DNA of 64,000 bases from Sva-07 sp963716095 (GCA_963716095.1 CAVQSV010000023.1:620001-684000); one strand, 5' to 3'. Positions 8,102-17,872 are shown, numbered from the stretch's first letter. Numbers and translations are program-made. Notes: a model not told the origin generated them from the sequence alone.

Positions 8102-8751
8102 CCAACCCCGCCGCGGTCCTGTGGGACATGGACGGCACATTGGTCGACACCGAGCCGTACTGGTTCGACATCGAATTCGAGCTGGTCGCCGAGTTCGGCG
8201 GCACATGGAGCAATGCCGACGCGCATTCGCTCGTCGGGTTCGATCTGCTCGATTCGGCGCATGAACTCCGCACGCGCGGCGGAGTCCGGCTCGAGCCGGT
8301 CGAGGTGGTCGAGCGGCTCCTCGACGGCGTGATCCGTCGAGTGGCCGACCAACTGCCGTGGCGTCCGGGTGCCCCGGAGCTGTTGGCCGAATGCGTCGCG
8401 GCCGATGTGCCGTGTGTGCTGGTGACGATGTCGTGGCGTCGCCTCGCCGATGCCGTGATCGCTGCTGCTCCTCCCGGATCGTTCGTGACGTCGGTGACCG
8501 GGGACGAAGTGAGCAACGGCAAACCCGACCCCGAGCCGTATCTGGTCGCCGCCGCCGCGCTCGGTGTCGACCCGGCTGCGTGTGTTGCGATCGAGGATTC
8601 GCCGACCGGGGTTGCCGCCGCGCTCGCGGCCGGGTGTGCGACGCTGGGGGTCCCCCATGTCGTCCCCGTCGCTGCCGCACCCGGGCTCACCCTCGTCGAC
8701 TCCCTCGTCGGCATCGAACTCGCCGATCTCCGAGGACTCCACACCGTCTGA
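8098..8751 (+). CDS. HAD-superfamily phosphatase (phosphoglycolate/beta-PGM-like)
   Basis: A 217-residue haloacid-dehalogenase hydrolase of the beta-phosphoglucomutase/phosphoglycolate phosphatase type. Motif I is WDMDGTLVDTE (nucleophile Asp10, acid/base Asp12), motif II lies at LVTMS, and motifs III/IV at KPDPEPYL and AIEDSPTG. GTG 8098 overlaps the ccr stop by 3 bases, which fixes the start and implies translational coupling. The substrate cannot be read from sequence; a repair or salvage role for a phosphorylated metabolite is the usual assignment. Confidence 0.88.
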   Translation: MTNPAAVLWDMDGTLVDTEPYWFDIEFELVAEFGGTWSNADAHSLVGFDLLDSAHELRTRGGVRLEPVEVVERLLDGVIRRVADQLPWRPGAPELLAECVAADVPCVLVTMSWRRLADAVIAAAPPGSFVTSVTGDEVSNGKPDPEPYLVAAAALGVDPAACVAIEDSPTGVAAALAAGCATLGVPHVVPVAAAPGLTLVDSLVGIELADLRGLHTV

Positions 8752-9952
8752 TGGCGCGCACCGTCCGTCGGTCGAGGACGAGCCTTCCCACGCAAGTCGC
8801 CGCCGACTCGTGCTCGGCGCGCTGCTGACGGCGCTGGTCGCAGTCGCCGGCGCTGCGGTGTACGTGGCCACGACCGAGGAGCCGCTGCCGCCCAAGCCCG
8901 ACATCCCACTCGACGCGTGGGTGCCGTACTGGACGCTCGACGATGCGCTGCCCGACATCGGTCGACGCGGTGGCTCGATGCGCGAGGTGTCACCCTTCTG
9001 GTTCACCGCAGTCGGCGTCGACGAGATCGCCATCGACCCCAACGCCAGCGCCGAAGCGACCGAGGCGTTCATGGAGGCGCTTCGGCGTACGGGTGCCGAC
9101 GTGGTGCCGTCGATCGTCGACCTGCTTCCCGCCGGTGAGATGGCGGCGATCATCGCGGATCCCGACACCCGAACCCGCCACGTCGAGGCGATCCGAGAGT
9201 TCGCTGCCGCTGGTGACTACGACGGAATCGACATCGACTACGAGCAGTTCGCCTTCGCCGACGGTCGAGACACGTGGGCGACGACACGACCCAACTGGGT
9301 GGCGTTCATCGAGGAACTCGGCGCTGCACTGCGCGCTGATGGTCGCTCCTTGGTCGTGAGCATCCCGCCGGTGTACGACGCGGAACAGACGAGCGCCAGC
9401 GGATTCTGGGTGTACGACTACGGCGCGATCATCGACCATGTCGACCGCATCCGCATGATGACCTACGACTTCTCGGTCGGTTCGCCGGGCCCGATCGCCC
9501 CGCTCGACTGGGTCGAAACGTCGATCAACGGTGCGATCGAGGCGACCGGCTCGCCTGACAAGCTCGTGCTCGGACTCCCCGCGTACGGGCGGAACTGGGT
9601 GATCTCGACGGAGGGCGACTGCCCGGATGACGCACCCGGTCGGACCTCGGTGACCGCCCGCTCGGTCGACGATCTGCTGGTGCGCCGATCGGCGGTGCCG
9701 GTGCGCGTCGACGAGACCGGTGAGTGGACATTCGACTACGAACTCGACGTGACCGGCGAAACCGGCTCGTGTGTGCAGACCCGGCGGGTCCACTACCTCG
9801 ACGGTGACGGCATCCGGCTGCGGATGGACCTGGCCCGCCAGTACCGCCTCGACGGGGTGTCGCTCTGGGCGCTCGGATTCGAGGACGATGCCGTCTGGGA
9901 TCAGATTCTGCCGACGTTGGCCGATCCGTTCGCTCCGGCCACGACGGAGTAG
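8657..9952 (+). CDS. membrane-anchored glycoside hydrolase family 18 protein
   Basis: Predicted 431 residues. A Ser/Pro-rich cytoplasmic stretch is followed by one transmembrane helix (about residues 53-74) and an extracellular GH18 barrel of the YaaH/spore-germination type. The signature DGIDIDYE spans 189-196 with catalytic Glu196. Later barrel motifs are MMTYDFSVGSPGPIAPLDWV and LGLPAYGRNW. Targets in this subfamily include peptidoglycan and chitin-like N-acetylglucosamine polymers. The chosen ATG overlaps the HAD gene by 95 bases; a start nearer 8810 would remove the overlap but shorten the segment before the helix. Confidence 0.82.
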   Translation: MSSPSLPHPGSPSSTPSSASNSPISEDSTPSDGAHRPSVEDEPSHASRRRLVLGALLTALVAVAGAAVYVATTEEPLPPKPDIPLDAWVPYWTLDDALPDIGRRGGSMREVSPFWFTAVGVDEIAIDPNASAEATEAFMEALRRTGADVVPSIVDLLPAGEMAAIIADPDTRTRHVEAIREFAAAGDYDGIDIDYEQFAFADGRDTWATTRPNWVAFIEELGAALRADGRSLVVSIPPVYDAEQTSASGFWVYDYGAIIDHVDRIRMMTYDFSVGSPGPIAPLDWVETSINGAIEATGSPDKLVLGLPAYGRNWVISTEGDCPDDAPGRTSVTARSVDDLLVRRSAVPVRVDETGEWTFDYELDVTGETGSCVQTRRVHYLDGDGIRLRMDLARQYRLDGVSLWALGFEDDAVWDQILPTLADPFAPATTE

Positions 9953-9961
9953 AACCGTTCC

Positions 9962-11194
9962 ATGACAGTTGGCGACGCATGGATCATCGATGCGGTGCGC
10001 TCACCGCGAGGCATCGGCAAGCAGGGCAAGGGCAGTCTCGCCCACCTCCACCCGCAGAACGTGTTGGGTCAGGTGTTGAACGGGCTGCGTGACCGAGTCG
10101 GTTTCGACCCGGCCGACGTCGACGATGTGGTGTGCGGCAACGGTTCGCATGCCGGCGACCACGCCCACGACATCGGTCGAATGGCCGTGCTCGACGCCGG
10201 CTGGCCGGTCTCGGTTCCCGGCGTCACCCTGAACCGCTTCTGCGGGTCCGGTCAGCAGGCGGTCACGTTCGCGGCGATGGGGGTCGGTGCCGGCCACCAG
10301 GACCTGGTGATCGGTGCCGGCGTCGAGTCGATGAGTCGGCCCGCCCGCAACGGCACCGACGGCTTCCATGCCAACAACGAACACCTCTTGGCCGAACACC
10401 CTCAGGTGCCCCAGGGCCTGTCAGCCGACCTGATCGCCACCCTCGACGGCTACACACGTGTCGAGGTCGATGCGCTCGGCCTCGAGAGCCAGCACCGCGC
10501 TGCGGCCGCCATCGCCGAAGGTCGGTTCGATCGCAGTCTGGTCACGATCCGCAACGACGACGGCACGGTGGCGCTCGACCACGACGAGTATCCGCGCCCA
10601 GAAACCACGGCCGAGGGTCTGGCTGCGCTCCATCCGAGCTTCACGAAGTTCGTCGACTTCACGTTCGAGCAGAGCGAGGCCACGATGGCCGAGCTGATGG
10701 CGCAGAAGTACCCGGGCGTCGAGTTGCACAACGTCCACCACGCCGGCAACAGCTCTGGCGTGGTCGACGGTGCCGGTGCGGTGTTGGTGTCGTCGCCCGA
10801 CTACGCCAAGGCGCACGGTCTCACCCCGAGGGCGCGCATCGTGATGTCCGCGGTCGCGGCCGACGAGCCGTTGATCATGCTCACCGCGCCGGGCCCCGCT
10901 GCCAACAAGTGTCTCGCACGAGCGGGGATGACCGTCGATGACATCGACCTGTTCGAGGTGAACGAGGCGTTCGCGTCCGTCGTGTTGCGGTTCTTCCGTG
11001 ACACCGGCGCCGACCCGCTGAAGGTGAACGTCAACGGCGGTGCGATCGCACTGGGTCATCCGATCGGCGCCACCGGCACGATGTTGATCGGGACACTGCT
11101 CGACGAACTCGAACGCCGCGATCTGCAGACCGGCCTGGTCGCCATGTGCACCGGCGGCGGCATGGGCACTGCCACCATCATCGAACGGATCTGA
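9962..11194 (+). CDS. acetyl-CoA C-acyltransferase (thiolase)
   Basis: A 410-residue thiolase of the FadA-like branch. Nucleophile Cys94 sits in NRFCGSGQQA, His366 in GHPIGATG and Cys396 in AMCTGGGMGT. It begins 9 bases after the GH18 stop and is read as part of the ccr-HAD-GH18 run. It differs clearly from the thiolase at 5446-6633 (longer, with LDGYTRVEVDALGLESQHRA in the loop domain), so the pair probably handles different chain lengths or directions: beta-oxidation here, acetoacetyl-CoA synthesis there. Confidence 0.92.
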   Translation: MTVGDAWIIDAVRSPRGIGKQGKGSLAHLHPQNVLGQVLNGLRDRVGFDPADVDDVVCGNGSHAGDHAHDIGRMAVLDAGWPVSVPGVTLNRFCGSGQQAVTFAAMGVGAGHQDLVIGAGVESMSRPARNGTDGFHANNEHLLAEHPQVPQGLSADLIATLDGYTRVEVDALGLESQHRAAAAIAEGRFDRSLVTIRNDDGTVALDHDEYPRPETTAEGLAALHPSFTKFVDFTFEQSEATMAELMAQKYPGVELHNVHHAGNSSGVVDGAGAVLVSSPDYAKAHGLTPRARIVMSAVAADEPLIMLTAPGPAANKCLARAGMTVDDIDLFEVNEAFASVVLRFFRDTGADPLKVNVNGGAIALGHPIGATGTMLIGTLLDELERRDLQTGLVAMCTGGGMGTATIIERI

Positions 11195-11216
11195 CGCTCA
11201 GCTGCGCCGACTTCAG

Positions 11217-11255
11217 CGATGAGCGAACCCACCGCATGGCGGGGTTGGCTCATCG
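11217..11255. terminator. long hairpin between convergent genes (copy 1 of a repeated hairpin)
   Basis: CGATGAGC (11217-11224) pairs with GCTCATCG (11248-11255). Inner pairs AACC/GGTT and CCGC/GCGG close on an ATG triloop. It sits between the convergent ends of the thiolase and disA and probably terminates both. Its left arm is almost identical to a second hairpin at 51921-51964. Confidence 0.65.
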
Positions 11256-11287
11256 GTGGTGGCGATGGGTGCGCTGACCTGTTGGTG

Positions 11288-12364
11288 CTAGCTGTACTGG
11301 TCGAGGATGGTCGACTCGGTGACGCGGCTGAGGGTGTCGCGGATCGCACGAGCAGTCGGTTCGTCGACGTCGTCGACCACCATCAGGTCGTCGACCGTGG
11401 CGCGCTGCAGCTTGGCGAGTGCGCCGAAGTGGTCGGCGACGTCGATCGCTGTCGACGTGGGCAGCCGACTGACCCGATGCAGCAGGCGCATGCCCTTCGG
11501 AACGACTTCCTGGCTGAGGTCGGTCGAATCGAGGCCGGGCGACAATGCGTTGGCAGTCAGTCGAAGGTTCGAGACCTCGTCGTCGGACAACTTCGACATG
11601 CTGTCGAGCGCGTCGGCCACCGTGCGACCTTCGGGCAGATAGTCGGCGACGACGAGGTCGAGTTCGTCGTCGATCTCGCCGTACAGCTCGTCGAGTTGCA
11701 GTCGGAGCAGCCGTGCATCGATGCCGAGTTCGATGATCATCGTTTCGATCTCTTCGGCGATGCGGTGGACCATCTCGCCGCGTTGCACCACCGCAACGAC
11801 GTCGCGCAGCGTGGCGACGTCTTCGACCTCCACCGCGGTGAGGTTGGTGATCGCATCGTCGAGACGCACCTTGTAGCGCTCGAGCGTCTGCAGGGCCTGG
11901 TTGGCGCGATCGAGGAGGTGGCCGACCTCTTGCAGCTGCCGCTTGCTGCCGCCTGCGTAGACGTTGATCACGCCCATCTCCTCGCTGGCCGACACGACCG
12001 GAACGTCGAGCGATCGGGCAACCCGCTCTGCCGTTCGGTGGCGCGTGCCGGTTTCGCTGGTCGGCACGGTCGGGTCGGGCACGAGGTGCACGTTCGCACG
12101 AGCGATGCGTCCGCCGTCGGTGGACAGGATGATTGCTCCGTCCATCTTCGCGAGCTCGGACAGACGCTGCGGGCTGTAGGGCGCGTCGACGAGGAACCCT
12201 CCGGAGCAGATCGACAACACGTCGGCGTCGTCGCTGAGTACGAGCAGGGCACCGGCCTTGGACCGAACGACGCGGTCGATCCCGTCTCGAAGCGGCGTCC
12301 CCGGCGCGACGCGGGCCAGCGCGTCACGCATGGCCTCGTTCACACCGCCGTATCGGGAGCTCAT
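11288..12364 (-). CDS. disA: diadenylate cyclase / DNA integrity scanning protein DisA
   Basis: DisA makes the second messenger c-di-AMP from two ATP and slows when bound to branched DNA. At 358 residues it is full length. The DAC domain holds DGA (75-77) and RHR (108-110), the catalytic signatures. A helical spine and a C-terminal helix-hairpin-helix DNA-binding domain (about 290-350) follow. It lies 47 bases downstream of radA, the common actinobacterial pairing. It also has its own TAAGCT -10-like box 6 bases before ATG 12364, so independent leaderless transcription is likely. Confidence 0.96.
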   Translation of the reverse strand: MSSRYGGVNEAMRDALARVAPGTPLRDGIDRVVRSKAGALLVLSDDADVLSICSGGFLVDAPYSPQRLSELAKMDGAIILSTDGGRIARANVHLVPDPTVPTSETGTRHRTAERVARSLDVPVVSASEEMGVINVYAGGSKRQLQEVGHLLDRANQALQTLERYKVRLDDAITNLTAVEVEDVATLRDVVAVVQRGEMVHRIAEEIETMIIELGIDARLLRLQLDELYGEIDDELDLVVADYLPEGRTVADALDSMSKLSDDEVSNLRLTANALSPGLDSTDLSQEVVPKGMRLLHRVSRLPTSTAIDVADHFGALAKLQRATVDDLMVVDDVDEPTARAIRDTLSRVTESTILDQYS

Positions 12365-12370
12365 GGCCTG

Positions 12371-12376
12371 AGCTTA
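12371..12376 (-). promoter_or_regulatory. probable -10 element of disA (leaderless)
   Basis: TAAGCT on the minus strand, ending 6 bases before the disA ATG, in the short radA-disA gap. It fits TANNNT and would let disA be transcribed apart from radA. Confidence 0.4.
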
Positions 12377-12411
12377 GGTGAACAGCTCGGCGATCCTGTC
12401 GGGAACACCGA

Positions 12412-13803
12412 TCAGATCGCGGCTCGCAATCCGGTGGGTGCGCTGTGAGCGCCGAGGCCGGTCGCGGCGATCGCCTCTGAGAGCGTCGATGCTCGAATCA
12501 CGTCGACGTCGACATCGCAGACGGGCGAGTTCGCCGGCACGACCACCCGGCGAAAGCCGAGGCGTCCTGCTTCGATGAGGCGGCGCTGCGCCTGGCCGAC
12601 CTGACGGAGTTCGCCCCCGAGCCCGACCTCGCCGAACACGGCGAGATCGGCAGGGAGCGGCTGGTCGCGGATGGCACTGACCACGGCAAGACACACGCCG
12701 AGGTCGAGGCCGGGCTCACTGAGCTTCACACCGCCGGCGGTGGAGGCGTACACGTCCTGATCGGCAACCGGCACCCGCGATCGCCGGCCGAGCACTGCCA
12801 TCAGCATCGAGAGCCGTGCGCCTTCGAGCCCGATTGCGCTGCGCCGTGGTGGCACGCCGGCCACGCTGGGGTTGGTCAGTGCTTGCACTTCGACCACGAT
12901 CGGTCGTTGCCCCTCCATGGTCGGCACCACCGCCGAGCCGGGCACACCCGTGCGGCGGTCGGCGAGGAACAGCGACGAGGCATCGGGTACGGCGATCAGC
13001 CCGGCGGTGGCCATCTCGAACAGGCCGAGTTCGTTGGTGGGACCGAAGCGATGCTTCGAGGCCCGCAGCAGCCGCAGCGCGTGGTGGCGGTCGCCTTCGA
13101 ACTGCAACACGGTGTCGACGACGTGCTCGAGAACGCGTGGACCCGCAAGGCCGCCCTCCTTGGTGACATGACCCACCAGCACGATCGACACATCGCGCTC
13201 CTTTGCCTCGTTGACGAAGCGTTGGGCGCAGCCGCGCACCTGGCCGACACTGCCCGGCAGCGAACCGAGACTCGGGTCGGACACCGTTTGGATGGAATCG
13301 ATCACGACGAGTTCCGGTCGGGTTCGTTCGATGGCGTCGAGGATGTGCGGCAAGGAGGTCTCGGCGTGCAACCACAGATCATCGCGTGTGGCGCCGAGGC
13401 GTTCGGCACGGCGCTTGACCTGCTGCGCGCTCTCCTCGGCAGTGACGTACAACGTCGGCCCCCTCCAGGCGGCGAGGAGTTGCAGGAGCAGCGTGCTCTT
13501 GCCGATGCCCGGCTCGCCCCCGAGGAGCGTCACCGAGCCGGCGACGAGGCCGCCGCCGAGCACCCGGTCGAGTTCGTCGATCGCGGTGGTGACGGGATCG
13601 CCGTGCTCGGCTCCGACGTCGCCGATGCGCGTCGGCCCGGGGCGCGACGACGGCGCGGCGGGTGCGTCGTTGCCGCCGGCCACCTCGACGTCCTCGACCA
13701 GGGTGTTCCAGTCGCCGCAACCCGAACACCGTCCGGCCCACTTCGGATGCGAGGTGCCGCATTCGCTGCACACGTGGACCACTTTCGTTCGACTCGATGC
13801 CAT
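12412..13803 (-). CDS. radA: DNA repair protein RadA
   Basis: A RecA-like ATPase and helicase that extends D-loops and processes recombination intermediates. 463 residues. The N-terminal C4 zinc finger uses Cys12, Cys15, Cys26 and Cys29. Walker A is GGEPGIGKST (95-104), Walker B is near ELVVIDS (163-169), and a C-terminal Lon-protease-like domain follows (about 290-440). The RadA-specific motif, usually KNRFG, reads KHRFG (249-253), an Asn-to-His change. It is upstream of disA on the same strand. Confidence 0.96.
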   Translation of the reverse strand: MASSRTKVVHVCSECGTSHPKWAGRCSGCGDWNTLVEDVEVAGGNDAPAAPSSRPGPTRIGDVGAEHGDPVTTAIDELDRVLGGGLVAGSVTLLGGEPGIGKSTLLLQLLAAWRGPTLYVTAEESAQQVKRRAERLGATRDDLWLHAETSLPHILDAIERTRPELVVIDSIQTVSDPSLGSLPGSVGQVRGCAQRFVNEAKERDVSIVLVGHVTKEGGLAGPRVLEHVVDTVLQFEGDRHHALRLLRASKHRFGPTNELGLFEMATAGLIAVPDASSLFLADRRTGVPGSAVVPTMEGQRPIVVEVQALTNPSVAGVPPRRSAIGLEGARLSMLMAVLGRRSRVPVADQDVYASTAGGVKLSEPGLDLGVCLAVVSAIRDQPLPADLAVFGEVGLGGELRQVGQAQRRLIEAGRLGFRRVVVPANSPVCDVDVDVIRASTLSEAIAATGLGAHSAPTGLRAAI

Positions 13804-13828
13804 GCGGCCAGCATGACGAAGGGGTGTG

Positions 13829-15157
13829 TCAGAGATGGGACTCGTTGATCACGGGGGCGTCGGGGGCTTCCCCCTCGTTCCACCACTTCGATTCGTAGAC
13901 GTTGCCGCGCCAGACGGTCTTCTCGCCTGCGGAGAAGCCGTCGTCGCCGTCCCAGATCGGATACGGCGCCGTCGATGGATCGTCCACCGGTGGCGGGCCG
14001 TCGAGCGGGACGGTCTTGATCCCCGCCTGTCCCCCAGGTCGACCCTCGATGCCGCCGAAGACCGCAGAGAACTCGAGGGGATCCTGGTCGAGTGAGGTGC
14101 AGAAGTTGGACGGTGCCGTCGAGCCGTCATGTTGGGCCTGCACGGGTTGTCACGGTTGAGCGATCATTTTCCAGGCGACCGAGCGCCTCGTCTTCGACGA
14201 ATGCTGCCATGTCTTCGGCGTGTCGAGGGTGAAGACGTTGTCGGCGTCGTCATTCTGGCCGATCATCGGCGTGACGCCGATCTTGGCCTGGACCTGCTCG
14301 TACGACAGGCGCTGGTTGATCCGCTGGTATGCGGAGGTGAGCTGGCGATGTGTTGTTTCGACCGCTCTGACGCTGGCGCTGAACATCGACTCGTCGTCGT
14401 CACGTCCGGCGCCGTAGTTCATCGTCATCACGTTCACCCCGGCGAGGTCGACGCCTTCGGCGAGGGTGGCGTCGATCGTGGCCACCGCTTCGGCGGGCAG
14501 CCCGGACGGGGCGACCGGCAGCGTGAGCCAGACGGCGAGTTCGCCACCGCTGCTGCGAATGTCCTGTTGGACCTTGTTGATGGCTTCACCGCGACGCTTG
14601 GCGCCCTCGGCGTCGGCCAGGTCGTCAGCTTCGATGTCGAGGTCGATCGTCGTGATGTCGTAGCGCTCGATCACTTCGGCGTAGGCGTCGGCCAGTTCGT
14701 CGACCTCGGTGCACACGGTGGCGAGTTCGTCGTTGATCACGCCACCGAAGCTGACCACGATCTCTCCGCCCTGCTGGCGGTAGCGGGCGATGCGGCGGTC
14801 GAGGTCGAGTTCGTCGGCTGCCTCGTCGAGATCGAACGCCGAGCCCCATGTGGGCACGCAGGCGTCGTCGGGGTGGGCGACGATGAAGCTGAGCACGACG
14901 TCAGGAGACGGGTTGGCGGTCACGTCCTCGAACGCGAACGTCGGCGTCAGCGTCACGTCGACGTAGGGGGCGTACCACGGCTCGGCAACGGTGTCGAGCG
15001 TGGCACTCACCTCGCGAACGGCGGCGGTCGCTGCCGCACCGATGCCCGCAGCGACGACGAGCGCCACCAGGATCCGCACGGCCGAGAGCCGCCGCCGAGG
15101 CGCGCCCGAGGCCTGCCTCGTGTTCGATTCCTCTGTTCCGATCGTCGCATCGCTCAT
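13829..15157 (-). pseudogene. GH18 chitinase-like protein with chitin-binding domain, frame broken
   Basis: A secreted or anchored GH18 glycosidase of about 440 residues. ATG 15157 has AGGAGG 7 bases upstream. Residues 25-50 form a membrane anchor. VSFGGV (135-140) and IDLDIE (171-176, catalytic Glu176) are the GH18 motifs. The C-terminal 40 residues (YPIWDGDDGFS, ESKWWNEGEAPD) are a type 3 chitin-binding domain (CBM5/12). Between 14143 and 14240 the frame changes three times: AEDMAAFVEDEALGRL lies in a second frame and SLNRDNPC in a third before the first frame resumes. The whole span is divisible by 3. A stop near 14150 makes it look like two genes. Clustered indels from poor consensus are more likely than true decay. 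Confidence 0.75.
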
Positions 15158-15432
15158 TGGGCAACCTCCTGTCGGCGGCCACTCTACGTGATGCCGATTC
15201 GATCGGCAACCCCGGAACCGGAACTCCTTCGACGAAGACGCCGAAAGATGCATCACCCCTGGTAGCGCTACGTCAATGTACCGTCAAGATGCGCGGGGGG
15301 CGGCACAACGACGCATCAGACATGCGTAGTCTCCGGTCGGTCATCACGACAGATTCTCACCCAGAGTGGTCGATGGTCGCGCTGGCTGCCGGAACACCCA
15401 TCGAAGTCTCAAGAATCAGGAAGGTTCAGCAC
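15158..15432. promoter_or_regulatory. divergent regulatory region with a LacI-type palindrome
   Basis: This 275-base region separates the GH18 gene from the glycan synthase gene. GTAGCGCTAC at 15262-15271 is a perfect 10-base palindrome with a central GCGC, resembling LacI/CebR-type operators of actinobacterial sugar genes. No small ORF is convincing. A -10-like TAGTCT (15318-15323 area) points rightward. Control of both genes by a sugar-responsive repressor is inference. Confidence 0.4.
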
Positions 15433-17872
15433 ATGTGGGGACGCAGCACACCGTTGCCGACCGTCGGACGGCGCCAATGGGGCTCCGATCGTCGGACCGA
15501 ACCGCTGCCGGCGATGCCGCCGCCGATCAGCGATCGCAGCATCGCGCTCGGCCGACTGGCGATGATCGTCACCGTCGCTGCCTGGTTGGGCTATCTGGTG
15601 ACGATCATCATCAGCGAGTTCGTCACCTACGGCACCCAGGGGATGCGATTCCTCAGCGAGGCCGTCAGCTACCTGGTCATTATGACGTTGCTGACGTTCT
15701 CGGCCATGTCGTACCTGCTGGCGCGTCAAGGGTTCCTCCATCGTTCGCAGCGGCACCGTCGCATCGCCAAGTCGGTGATCGACGACCACTTCGACAGCTC
15801 GATGCCCACGATGACCGTGCTCGTGCCGTCGTACCAGGAAGACACCCGGGTGATTCGCCAGACGCTGCTGTCGGCGGCGCTGCAGGAGTACCCGTACCTC
15901 GACATCAAGCTGCTTGATCGACGATCCGCCCAACCCGACCGACGACGATCACATTGCGATGCTCGATGCCGCTCGAGAACTCCCCCACCAGATCGCCGAG
16001 CTGCTCGCCGCTCCGGCCGCCGCCGCACGTGAGGCGCTCGACCGGTTCGAGTCGCATCCGGCGTCGCGCCGGATCACGTCCGCGCGACGCCCTCGACATC
16101 GCCGAGAGCTACGACGCTGCAGCGTCGTTCCTCGAGGACCTCGCCGGCGACCAGGAACTGATCGATCACACCGATCACTTCTTCGCCGACCACATCCTCC
16201 GTCGCCTCGCGACCGACTGGCGCACGATCGCCACGGCCGCACGCAACTCGGCGGCCGACGACGCGACGCTGTCGAAGCGACGGGTGCATCAGCTGTATCG
16301 GTCGCTCGCCTGGACGTTCTCGCGTTCGCTCGACTCGTTCGAGCGCAAGCAGTACGTGTCGCTGTCCCACGAGCCCAACAAGGCGATGAACCTCAACAGC
16401 TACATCGGGCTGATGGGCGGCTCGTACGCGATCGTCGAGACGCCGAGCGGCCGCGTGCTGCAGCCGTCACCGTCCGGCACAGCGGATCTCGACGTGCCCG
16501 ACGCCGACTACGTCCTGACGCTCGACGCCGACAGCATGCTGCTGCCGGAGTACTGCCTGCGGCTCGTGCACCTGCTCGAGCAGCCCGAGAACGAGCGGAT
16601 CGCGGTGACGCAGACGCCGTACACCGCCTTCCCCGGCGCGGCCGACGCGCCTCGAGCGCATGGCCGGCGCGACGACCGACATCCAGCACATCGTCCACCA
16701 GGGCATGACCGACCACGACGCGACGTTCTGGGTCGGCGCGAACGCCGTGCTGCGCAAGCGGGCGCTCGACGACATCGTCGAAGTGGAGCACGACGGCACC
16801 CGTGTGATGCGCCGTTACATCCAGGACCGCACGTCGATCGAGGACACCGAGTCGAGGATCGACCTCGCGACGCACGGCTGGGACCTGGTGAACTACCCCG
16901 AGCGGCTGAGCTACTCCGCGACGCCGCCGGACTTCGGTGCGCTGGTCATCCAGCGGGCCCGGTGGGCCAACGGCGGTCTGCTGATCCTGCCGAAGCTGTG
17001 GGCGCAGTCGCGCGAATCAGCGTCGACGCGGCGAGCATCGCCGCCTCGGGCGAGATCATGCTGCGCCTCAACTACATGGCGTCGATCTCCTGGGCGAGCT
17101 TCGGGCTGCTGCTCCTGCTGGTCTACCCGTACACCGACCGGCTCCTGTCGCCGCTGGTGCTGCTCACGGCGCTTCCGTACTTCCTCGCCATGTCCGGCGA
17201 TCTGAAGTCGTGCGGCTACAAACGCACCGACGTATTCCGCATCTACGGCTTCAACCTGGTGCTGCTGCCGGTCAACCTGTCGGGGTCGTTGCGGTCGCTG
17301 AGCCAGGCGCGTGACCGGCAAGAAGATCGCGTTCGCCCGAACACCGAAGGTTCGCAACCGCACGACGGCACCGATCCTGTTCGTGTTGTTCCCGTTCGCG
17401 CTGATCGCGTTCTCGATCTTCACGGTGTATCGCGAACGTGCAGTCGAACAACTGGGCCCATGCGGCGTTCGCATCGTTCAATGCGCTCACCTGCCTGTGG
17501 GCGCTGGTGGCACTCGTGGGCATCCGCAACGCAGCGGTCGACGTGGTGGTCAACATCGTCGACCGCCTGTACCGACGCGAACGCCCCGCCCGATACAAGC
17601 GTCGCCGCACCGCAGTGCCCGAGGGCGACGGCGTCAAGGACTGGCGTCAGGTGCTCGATCTCGGCGCCGACATCGATCCGGCACTCGTCGAACCACCTCG
17701 CGCCATCCCGGCGGCGGCATCGACTGAACGCCCGAGCGAAGTCGACGATCTCGCACGGAGCTTGGCGATCCTGCTCGGCGGCGACAACGAGAGTGGCGTG
17801 CGCGAGCTGCGCCTGCAGCGACAGGACGGTGAGGTGGTCATCTCGGTTGTGCAGCACAGACGCGCACGGTGA
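15433..17872 (+). pseudogene. processive GT2 glycan synthase (cellulose/chitin-synthase-like), frame broken
   Basis: A membrane glycosyltransferase that would polymerise a beta-linked polysaccharide from nucleotide sugars and extrude it. ATG 15433 has AGGAAGG upstream. Order: two N-terminal helices (about 45-110), the GT2 start TVLVPSYQED, the metal site LTLDADSMLLPEY (16510-16550), the acceptor region SIEDTESRIDL, QRARW (16950-16965, the QxxRW motif), then several helices and a cytoplasmic tail. The frame must change six times, near 15910, 16080, 16650, 17015, 17310 and 17435, yet all motifs remain, and the total length is one base off a multiple of 3. That pattern suits sequencing indels. 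It is divergent from a chitinase-like gene, which suggests paired synthesis and remodelling of one polymer. Confidence 0.75.

Noticed and set aside
6749..8680. A 643-residue frame antisense to ccr and the HAD gene
   Set aside because: It has no domains, an Arg-rich composition and complete overlap with two well-identified genes.
14143..14160. The TGA in the GH18 gene as a selenocysteine codon, given selC in the same window
   Set aside because: The same frame does resume after the TGA, but conserved GH18 segments (AEDMAAFVEDEALGRL and SLNRDNPC) lie in the other two frames around it. Three indels explain the data; Sec read-through does not.
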